Source: Elysia chlorotica (taxonomy: Eukaryota > Mollusca > Gastropoda > Plakobranchidae). From it: a DNA stretch of 64,000 nt. The position numbers were made by a program, and so were the translations under genes. Location: assembly GCA_003991915.1 (NCBI GenBank), contig RQTK01000239.1, forward strand, positions 495,519-559,518. The letters run 5' to 3'. The notes beneath the pieces are model-generated. The model did no database searches. It was not told where the DNA came from and saw only the letters and a list, made by a program, of their open reading frames with translations. Shown here piece after piece: positions 51,101 to 62,200 of this stretch. Position 1 is the first letter of the stretch. Every line of letters starts with the position of its first letter.

Positions 51101-52312
51101 ATGCAAATTTTGCCCAGTTTTTTTACATTTTATATGACTAAATGTGCAAATTTTGTTGGAAATGTAATTGAAATCATCACATGGCAACAAAATGGTATTG
51201 TTGGAAATTTCAAGGATTTTTTAAGAAAGTGATCTATGTCTGCCTGACATAATAGAACTGGACCTTTTTACGATTTTAAGAATTTGAGAAAATAAAACCA
51301 CTCTCTAATATTCATAATTATCTTGTCCACAAGTACTTTTTTGTGTGATTTGTAACATTTTTGTAATCATTTTCCTTTTTTCTAAATTTTTAAAAAGCGT
51401 TATAGTATCTTATACAAAAAAAATGTAAAAGTCAATCCTGGATTTGACGCCTTAACAAGAAGACAATCAAACTCTACTTTACATGTATAACATTAAGATC
51501 AGCGAGTGAGAAAAAGTAAACTTGTCTTTACTTGTTGTTTTTTGTTTGTTTGGTTTTATTAATTTTTATTTCTCTTTATTATTTAATATACCAATTACAG
51601 GATACACAGAATAGATATAAAAAACTGTTATATAATTATAAAGTAGTCATTAATAATAGCAACAAAATTATTGACAACAGTGCCTCTTAAAAAGTCGATA
51701 ATAATGAAGGTAGTATTGGAAGAGATACGGAAAGTGTGCCAGACAAAGCAAACGAAATAAAAAAAAGAAGGAAAAAGCAAAAACAACAACAAACAAAAAA
51801 ACAAAAACAAAAAACAAGCAACAACAACAAAAACCAAAAAAACCCCACAAAAACTACAAATGTGATCTACATCTGTAGTAACGTATAATGGTATTAATAT
51901 TTTTAAAAATTGCTAAGTATTTTACATTAAACTTAATCCAACAGTAGTATGTTTTATCAAATGAAGACATTATAAGGTGACAATTAATTCGTTTAGTAAC
52001 AATATGATTGGACAAATTATTCGTAATTGCTTATAGCAATTATGGTGGGGGAAAAGGATTATGATGATGGATCTTATACTGATGATGATGATTGTAATGA
52101 AGCTGTTGATGAAAATAAGGATGCTGCTAATGATGGTGCTGCTGTGGTGGTAGTGGTGGTGGTGATGGTGGTGGTGGTGATGACCATGATGGTGGTGGTG
52201 GTTATGATGATGATAATGATTACGTTGATTAAGCTAATGATGATAATGGTGATGATGATGATGATGATAATGATCATGTTGATGATGATGGTGATGATGA
52301 TACTGATAATGT

Positions 52313-52379
<67 letters not shown>

Positions 52380-52556
52380 AATTCCTCAGAAAAGGTAAGG
52401 GACCTGGAACTAAGCAGAGATTAAAATTTATGAATCTTTGTGATAAGCCTACTCAGTGTACACAACAACAATGTAAACTGACCGAAATGTGTCTACTATT
52501 AACTAATATTTTTTTCAATCTTTATACAAAAGTAACTGTCTTATTATCCTTAAGTA

Positions 52557-52593
<37 letters not shown>

Positions 52594-52596
52594 AAG
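48124..52596. other. 4.4 kb AT-rich gap between phosphatidyltransferase and receptor exons
   Basis: Contains the probable 3' UTR of the phosphatidyltransferase gene (AATAAA words near 48645 and 49241), a TGG/GAT-rich microsatellite at 52030-52380 and a (GT)n run at 52557-52592. I searched it for the missing upstream exons of the receptor and saw none. A 65-codon open frame at 48171-48368 resembles nothing I know. Confidence 0.5.
52557..52592. repeat. (GT)n run serving as the acceptor tract of exon 52597
   Basis: About 18 GT units directly precede TGCAAG, the best acceptor for the first visible receptor exon. A normal pyrimidine tract is missing here. Confidence 0.85.
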
Positions 52597-53117
52597 ACAT
52601 GCAACAGAAGACAGTTCTGCGGGAATGGCTACACCTCAGTGTGCGCTAGTTTCGCGGCAGCAAACCGAGGCCAGATCCTGTTGGACGAGATCAAGAAAGT
52701 TAGCTTTACTGTTGAGGACACGAACCCCGATCTCCGGTTTGCCTTTGACGGGAACTCCGCCGCTTTGCCGTTCAGAGTCAACCTCTACGAATACGCTAAT
52801 CTGCCGCAACAGAGGAATGAGTTTACCAAGGTGAATTGATTGTTATGTTTTGTTTTGATTCTTTTGTGTGTTACATGTTACGTGAGGGGAATCTGCCGCA
52901 ACAGAAGAATGAGTTTACTAAGGTGAATTGATTATTATGTTTTGTTTCGATTCTTTTGTGTGTTACATGATACTTATCTATCTATCTCTCAATCTCTTTC
53001 TCTCTCTTTTCTGCCTTTCTGTCTTTCAGTCCTTTTTTTTTTAAACTATCTCTCCGTATAATCCAGTTTCTATCTATTTCCTTTGAGGGGTAAATAAAGA
53101 TTTTGTATTCACCACTG

Positions 53118-53202
<85 letters not shown>

Positions 53203-53218
53203 TCTCTCTCTCTTTCTC

Positions 53219-53261
<43 letters not shown>

Positions 53262-56200
53262 CTATCTATCTATATCTATCTATCTATCTATCTTCCTCTC
53301 TCTCTTTGAAAGTGAAAAGCTTTTCTTAAGCTCTCTCCCTCTCTCCATCCCTTCCAAGATCGGCAACATAAATCCGTGGACGGAAACAGTCGGGGTCACT
53401 GACGCGGATATCCCCCTGAGCGGAACTTCCCCGACTTGTGCTGAGCCCTGCCTGGCCTGCCTCTACAAGTTCAACTACCTGGACTACTCGTACGTCCCGG
53501 GCGACCTAGTTATTGGCGCCATCTTCGACGTCCACTACAAGGGAAGTGGACCGTACAGCTGTGGCGAACTCAGAGGCAAAGACGGGGCCATGTACACAGA
53601 GGTCTTCAACTTTGCCCTCCAGCAGATAAACTCCGGGAACACCAACGTTAGGTTGAACGGAGTCACCTTGGGTGGGTTGTCGTTCGACGGGTGCAGTAAC
53701 CCCCCAAGGGCAGCCGCCATCATCAACCGAGTCCACACTGGCATGGAGATTAAAGCTACAGGCGGCTCGATGGAGCGGTTCTCGATCAAAGACCTGGTCT
53801 CGTGGCTCACCTACGACAGCGAGACGACGGTCAACGTCGCGTCACTGGTGAAAAATCTGGACATGACCGTCGTATCTCCGAGCGCGACCTCCGTCAAGCT
53901 CGACGACAAGCAAGAGTTCTCTACCTTCTTCCGCACCATCCCCTCCGACTCGGTGGTTGTCCGTGGCATGGCCAAGTTTGTGCAGGAGATGGGCTGGAAG
54001 TTCGTCATCACCGCCAACGCCCCAGACAGCGCCAGTCGAGAGTCTCGAGACTATTTCCGCGAGCTGCTGGCCGGTTATGGGATCTGCGTCGTTGCTGCAT
54101 ATGAGTTTGAGACCGATGGAAGCATGGAAACTGTTTGGCGAGGCATTGAAGATGGAGACACCCAGGTGAGATGCTCGTAGAATATGCTGGGATATATTAG
54201 CCTTTGTGTGTATGCACAAGCATATGCATGAGGCACAAGCATATGCTGGGATATATTAACCTTTGTGCATATGCATGGGGCACAAGCATATGCTGGGATA
54301 TATTAACCGCTGTGAATATGCATAGGGGTGGTTGGAGGGGGTGAGACACTGGCACAAGCAGTAGTGTGTTGTGTTTCCCAATCAGAAGGTCTTGGTTTGA
54401 AACACACGATCACTTAAAAAAATTTAATTTGTCCAATTTCACCCCCTACTGGTTCTGTCGGTGTCAGTATAATGTGACTAGCACAGTCGAGTGTTGGTTT
54501 CCCAATCAGAAGGTCTTCGGTTAGAAACACACGATCAGTTTCAAAAATTTAATTTGTCCAATTTCATCCCCTACTGGTTCTGTCGGTGTCAGTATAATGT
54601 GACTGGCTGAGACATGAGTCCTGGTGTCCGCGTACTGTCTTGTGTGTGGCAGCAGGTAAAATTGTCAGACCAATCCACAATATATAGCCTATAAAGTGTA
54701 AAGGCTGGACGTTACGCTATCAACTCAACTTTAGAAAATTCAGGGATATGTTTGCCTTTTGAAATATGCGGAGATACATAAACTCCCCTCCCCACCAAAA
54801 AATATGCAAGGACATAATGTTCTTTAGAACAAGCTGGGATATAATGAACCCTTTAAAATATGCAAGGATATATTAATCTTTTGGAATATGCTGGGATATA
54901 ATTAACCATTAGATTATTCTGGGATATATTGGCTCTTTAGAATATACTTGGATATATGAAAATAATTAATGTTTCCGTACCAAGAATGTATCATGTACAG
55001 AACAAGTGTCTTAAGTGTTCCATAATATTAAAATACCTTTGAACTGGCTAATACTAGGCAGTGGTAGAAAATATATTTCTAACATTTTTACATATTAATG
55101 GGTTAAGTGCAAGCTTGAGTTTGTTAAACACATACTTGTGTTGGGTGCCTGTTATAAATGTACAATTGATACTGCAATGTTGCATGCAAGGTTGAGAAAA
55201 GGGCGTGGCTGGTTAAACAATCTACCTGCACAACTGTCAGTAGATACATATAATTATATAATTGACACAAGTTTTGTTTTGTCTTCTTCTTCTCCTCCAC
55301 CTCTTCCTCCTCCTCCTTCTACTCCTCCTCTTCTTCTTCTTCTTCTTCTTCTTCTTCTTCTTCTTCTTCTTCTTCTTCTTCTTCTTCTTCTTCTTCTTCT
55401 TCTTCTTCTTCTTCTTCTTCTTCTTCTTCTTCTTCTTCTTCTTCTTCTTCTTCTTCTTCTTCTTCTTCTTCTTCTTCTCTGGTAATACCTATCAAATAGT
55501 TTAACTAATTGGATATTGCTAGCAAACATAAGAAAACAATCATTTTTTTTCCTTCGGATTCCGCAGGTTGTGGCTGTGTTTGCCGACCCAGAACGTTACG
55601 CTGAAGATTTCCTCGAGGCAAAAATGAACTCGGATAATTACATCTTCGTGGCCAATCGGCCGTGGGGCGGTGTTGATCCGAGATATTACGACAAGATCGT
55701 CGACTCGGTTTCGTTTGCCCTTCGGAGCCCGACCATCGCACAATTTGTGACGTACCTGAGGACAATCACCCCAGCCGCATCTAACAACCCGTGGTTTTCA
55801 GCGCTGTACGAGAATCTCTTGGCCTGTGATCTGCCTGGTTCATTCACGGATAATCCTGCATGCACTGGCAGGTAAAAAAAAAAAAAAAAGAAATGAGAAT
55901 CCATGCAGCAGCTGGTTCGATATGATACGATACGATACAATACGATAACTTTATTAATCCTCAAGGGAAATTTGGCATGGTTTTCAGCATTACATTTTAC
56001 AATAAAAATATGTAGTTTGTGTTGATTATTTGCAGGATAAATGTGAGAAATTGACATTTCCCTCTTTTTTCTTTAAGTTTAAGAGGGTTTTTTGAGTTGA
56101 CACTCCTACAATCCAAAGATTTTTCAATAAGTTTCAATTTTAAAAATGCTCCTTTTTGTTTACTTTTTGATTGATCTTGACTTAGTCATTTTTTTTTTTA

Positions 56201-59200
56201 TTAATTTTTCAAACCTTTGAAACATGAAAGTTAAAGAAGGAATTAAAAAAAAAAAAACACTTTGTAATGCTTCACTTGTCAAATACTTTCACAGATATAG
56301 AGGCTCTAGATCCGACTAGATAACAACGTAACGGTATAAGGATTACAATTTTTAACAGGCCCCCAAAATTTCTGTATAACAGGCTTCTGAAATACTTTTT
56401 AACCCTTTCCTTGGTGATTTTCAACTTTAAAAAACATTGCAAAATGAACTTTAAAAAAATCAACTGAAAAAAACTCTGCTCTGAAAAGGTGAAACCTGCC
56501 CCCTCTTGTCCTCAGCTTGATATATATATCTTTAAAAAAACATGCATTAAAATTCTTGATTAGTCTGAAAAAAGAGGGGCCAGATTAACTTTTTAAGATA
56601 GAAATTTGGATTTTTTTTTATATTCTTCAAACAAAATGAGTTTAGAAAAAAAAAAATTCCCCTCTCTGGTGAAAAAAGCTAAAATTTGACCCCCCTCTCC
56701 TCCCCCTCTCGTTCCCAGCCCTATACAGAGCTGGCGCCAGGACCTGCGGACGCTGCCCACGATTAACGCCGTCTACGCCCTGGCGCAGGCAATCCACCTG
56801 ACCTTGGTGGAGAAGTGCGGCAGCAACTACAACGGACTGTGCAGTGCCTTCTTGAATGACAACAATGTCCAGTCGAGCATCCGGGCCAACATGGACAGGC
56901 TCAACTTTTTGGACATCTCGGCGCAGATGTTCGAGTTCTTCGACCGGGAGGCAAACCGAGGGTTCGAGCTCCTGAAGTACTCAAGCTCAGGGTCTGCCCA
57001 GCTTAAGGTGAGATTGAGAGGATTAGAGGAGAGAGTGAGAGGAATGGAGGAGAGAGTGAGAGGTATAGAGGAGAGAGTGAGAGGAAGAGGCGGAAGAGTG
57101 GGAGGCAAACCGAGGGTTCGAGCTCCTGAAGTACTCAAGCTCAGGGTCTGCCCAGCTTAAGGTGAGATTTAGAGGATTAGAGGGGAAAGTGTGAGAGGAA
57201 TGGAGGAGAGAGTGAGAGGTATAGAGGAGAGAGTGAAGGGTATGGGGAAAGAGTGAGAGGAATAGAGGGGAAAGAGTGAGAGGAATAGAGGGGAAAGAGT
57301 GAGAGGAATAGAGGAGAGAGTGAGAGGAATAGAGGAAAGAGTGAGAGGAATAGAGGAGAGAGTGAGGGGAATGGAGGAAAGAGTGAGAGGAATAGAGGAG
57401 AGAGTGCGAGGAAGAGGGGGAAGAGTGAGAGGTGAACCGCGGGTTCGAGCTCGTGAAGTACTCAAGCTCAGGGTCTGCCCAGCTTAAGGTGAGATTGAGA
57501 GGAATAGGGGGAAGGGTGATAGAAAGAGGGGGAAGGGTGATAGGAAGAGGGGGAAGAATGATAGGGAAAGGGGGAAGAATGATAGGGAGAGGGGAAAAAG
57601 TGAGAGGAATAGAGGGGGAAGAGTGAGAGGTATGGGGAAAGAGTGAGAGGTAAACCGAGGGTTCGAGCTCCTGAAGTACTCAAGCTCAGGATCTGCCCAG
57701 CTTAAGGTGAGATTGAAAGGATTAGAGGAGAGAGTGAGAGGAATAGAGGAAAGAGTGAGAGGAAAAGGGGGAAGAATGAGAGGAATAGGGGAAAGAGTGA
57801 GAGGTATAGAGGAAAGAGTGAGAAACATGAATGAAATATGACATTGTTTACAAAAGCTCATTTTTATTTAACTTACACCCACCAAGCAATAAGCAAAGGA
57901 TTTTGCTTAAATTGCAACGTTGCTAGCCTGATGTTAAAAACAATACAATATATTTTGGGGGGTTTATTTTGTCTGTCCAGGGTACCCTGGATCGCAGCGG
58001 AGCGTTGACGTTGTCGGACAAACCTGGGCTGGAGAGGGATTACCAGGGCGTGAAGTCCCAGTGCTTGAGAGCCTGTGACGAGTGTGCCACCAACAACGCA
58101 AACATGCTCGACTTCAGCATGATAACGGGCGACTTTTACATCGTTGGTGAGTTTGGAGTTTGGGGTTTTGAGTGTAATTGGTCAATTATTACTCTAGTGA
58201 ACACGGGGTACAATTGGCTCAAGCTGTAGAGTGTTAGCCCCCTATCGAGAGGTCCGGGGTTCAAACCCATGATTACGGGCGACTTTTACATCGTTGGTGA
58301 GTTTAATTGGTCAATTATTACTCTAGTGAACACGGGGTACAACTGGCTCAAGCTGTAGAGCGTTAGCCCCCTATCGACAACATAGCTGTTACCATGCTGA
58401 TGTGCCATTAAACAAACTCACTCACTCACTCACTCAAACCCGTATCGAGAGGTCCGCGGTTCAAACCCATGATCGGTCAAAAATATATTTGTCCGCTTTT
58501 GCCCCTTACCTGTTGGGTTAGTGTCAGATTAATGTGATCGGCTGAGACTTGTGTCTTGACATCTCTGTTCTGTCTTTCTGTGGCTACACTAAAATTTTTC
58601 AGAAGTTAGTTGTTAGTTAGAAGTTGCTTTTCTTTAATTTTTATTGTGTTTATATTGCAGTCTTTAGGGATAATTTGAAAGTGATCTTAACAATTTTTCA
58701 CATTTGACGTTTAGCAAATATAACCGAGGCACTGTCAAAATCCTCCCCTCCCCCTTCCTCTCCCCTTTCTTTCCTCAGGCCTGTTTGACGTGCACAAGAA
58801 CGGCTCTGACCCATTCAGCTGTGGAGATATAAATGACAAGCATGGTCTCCCTCTCCTGGAGGCTTTCAACTTCGCTATCGAATACATCAACAACGATCAG
58901 GGAATGTTCAGGTGGGGGTGCTACAAAATATCATTTTAACAATTTTTTTTTTACTTTGGTTTAGATTTTCTGTCTTTTTTTTTACTCAAACCATCACAAT
59001 AGGAGAAAAAAAAAGAAACATGCTTGTTCACTGCAAATGGCTTTTTTTATTGTTTCTACACATAAAAGTTGCGGTTTGGCTTTAGACTTGACATTGAGTT
59101 TTTTAACGATTATATAGCAAAAGGTTGTGAGATTTAAGGTTTGTGTCCTCTGGGTGGTCTTTAGAATCGAATTTGAGTTTTTGTGGATTCTACAGAAGTC

Positions 59201-62200
59201 TGGGTTACATTTAATGTTTGCATACTTGCTACTGGATGGTCTTAGATCTAGCTAAACATTTTTTATCAATTTCATCATTTTTTAGATAAAAGCTACAATT
59301 TGGCTAAAGTCTTAAAATTATGTTTGTAACAATTCTACAGAAATCTGGTGATAGATTCAACATTTGGGTGGTCTTAGACCTAGCTCTAAATTTTAAATCA
59401 TTGTCGTTTCTGTTCAATTTGAGTTTTGAGTTTTTGACAATTCTACAGAGATCGGGTGTTAGATTTAACATTTGTGTCCTTTTGAGCTCATGGTCTCAGA
59501 AATCTTTTGCTTTTGTTTTTGCAGATGAAAGCTACAATTTGGCTCAAATTTAGACTTCTATGTGATGTTGTAATGATTCTACTGAAATCTGGTGTCACAT
59601 TTAATGTTTGTATTCTTTCTGCTGGTGGTCTTTGAACTAGCTTTAAACTTTCTATCTTTTCATTTCCGCAGTGACAATGTGATGTTTTAATGATTCTACA
59701 GAAATCTGGTGTCACATTTAATGTTTGTATTCTTTCTGCCGGGTGGTCTTAGAACTAGCTTTGAACTTTCTATCTTTTCGTTTCCGCAGCGACAACAACA
59801 AGCTGCCAGGTATAAGGCTGGGGGGAATTGCCCTGGATACGTGCCAGTCTCCGACCAGGGCCGCAAACCTGGTGGCCAACATTCAGAGTGGTAACCTCGT
59901 GCTCACTAAGGATGGCAACACAGTTCAGCCCCAGCGCATCGAGGCCTACGTGGGACCCATGGATACGGAGAGCACCCTCAGGGTGGCCGACGTTCTCAAT
60001 CAGCTCGCCATACCGCAGGTTACTTGCAACACTTTTTTTTCTTTTTTTTTGCTTGTTTATTTAGTGGCTAGATTTTTTTCTCTCCGTTTTCCTTTTAGTA
60101 CCAGAAAGTGCTATAATGGATAAACCAAAAATCTTTTATAAAAAAAAAATTTCACTTTTGGTGTGTGGAAAAGAGCGTACATATAATTATTTGAGTAATT
60201 AATAACATTATTGATATGGATGAAGAAAGGCAGGTTACTTGCAATACTTTTTTTATTTAGTGGCTAGATTTTTGTCTCTACGTTTTCCTTTTAGTACCAG
60301 GGCGTGGTGGCCCAGGGGTAGAACATCGGCTTCCGACATAAAAAGTCCCGAGTTCGAATCCTGGCGGTTGCGTTCCCTACTGGTTGGGTCGGTGTCAGTA
60401 TAATGTGACCGGCTGAGACAGGAGTCATGGTATCCCCGCCCTGTCTCGTGTGTGGCAGCACATAAAATTGTCAGACGTCCGTCTTGGGGCCCGTCCACAA
60501 TATAGCCTATATAGTGCTGATGTTGGACGTTAAAACCAACTCAACTCAACTCAACTTTTAGTACCAGAAAGTGCTAAAATGGATAACCCAAAAATCTGTA
60601 AAAAAAAAAGAAATTCACTTTTGGAGTGTGGAAAAGAACCCACATATAATTATTTGAGTAATTAATAACATTATTGATATGGATCCAAAAAGGCATCAAT
60701 TCTATAAATACAAAGATGTATTTTCTAAGAAGTCTACCCTGTTTACTTGTAATATGGTAGCTTATCCTACTTAATCATGGCTGTCTTTAAAGCTCATATG
60801 CATAAAGAAAAAGGCAACAAGCAATTGCTTTTTTGATGTAGTTATTTACTTTTACTTTAAAATAGGTTTGAAATATCATACTGTGATGCAAATCTTGAAA
60901 CAAAAAAAAACAACTGATCAGCGTATAAATTGACTTTTCCATGCAGAATTTTCGTAAGATAAAATAATCAGTCCCGTGGTTGTCTTTTCTTACCCAGATC
61001 AGCTACGGAGCTAAGGGAGTGGAGCTTCTCGACATGGACAAGTATAAGTACTTCCTGCGATCAGTGCCGGCCGACGACAAACAGGCGCGGGCCGTCATTT
61101 CATTCCTGAAAAAGTTTGAGTACAACAACATCCAGGTCAGTCAATGGGGCATTTTTTTGTCTTGGGTTGGATTTTTTTTTTTCTTGTTTTTTTTTCCTCT
61201 ATTTTAATTAATTTTGATAACAATTGGTAAATTAATTTTGATAACAATTGGTAAATGTTAAGAAAATCATTTAGTTCATTGGCATTGGCCAACTTTTTTT
61301 GTTTTTTTATTTCAATTGATTGCCATCGCCAGATTTTTAAAGACTTCAAATTAAAATAGTTTATGTTTTTTGTTTCTTTATTCTGCCTCTTCAGATAGCC
61401 ATGTTAAGGGGCATACAAGGCAATTGAAATACATTAAATTCTTTTTCCCTCGGAAAGCTTAGGTTTATGTTATATATATATATAATATATAATGAGATGC
61501 TTTTGGGTCATGTGTCATATTACCAATGCCTCTGTTGCATTTTTCCATTCACTACACAGACATTTGGTGGCTTCCTTGACGACCTATTCAGACAGCCATT
61601 TTTTGTTATATTAATGGGCATATGGGGAAATTCGAATAGATGAAATTCTTTTTCCCCTTTTCAGCTTAGGTTTAACTTTTGAAAATGCCATATCATAACT
61701 TGATGAGGTATTATATGTAAAAATATAAACATATTGCCAACTTCACTGTTGTATATTTTCGTTCAACCCACCGACAGTTGGTGACTTCCTTTGACGAGAT
61801 CGGTGAGCCTGGCCGTGAAGAGTTCAAGAATCTTGCCCTTGTCAACAAAATCTGCGTGAAGATAGAGTACGTGGCTGGCGAGAGAGGTGACATGGCAGGG
61901 GATGCGAAGAGGATCGTGCAAGAACTAGCAAAGGAGGGAACTGCAAAAGTTGTGATACTCTGGATGAAGGTCCGAATTTTAATTTTTTCAATATTTTTTT
62001 TCCCTTTTGGGGGATGATAGACAAAATATTCCGAATTTTAATTTTTTAAATATTTTTTTTTCCCTTTTGGGGGATGATAGACAAAAATATGCGTGTGAAA
62101 GGTGTTTAATGACCACACATTATCAGTATCTAGAGATTCTGTGTTTCTCTCTTTGTGATTGCTTTGGTCATATTGTCTAATCTAAGCGATTTTAGGAGAA

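Noticed and set aside
52027..52398. 123-codon frame rich in D, V and M
   Set aside because: TGG/GAT microsatellite; no family resemblance or splice context.
55138..55529. Open frames of poly-L, poly-R and poly-F
   Set aside because: Pure (CTT)n tract inside a receptor intron.
57008..57830. Regularly spaced direct repeats resembling a CRISPR array
   Set aside because: Animal intron; the repeats are variable minisatellite units and copies of an exon end, with no unique equal-length spacers.
60301..60375. Possible tRNA gene (A and B boxes)
   Set aside because: No cloverleaf acceptor stem, and the sequence continues into a SINE body with target site duplications.
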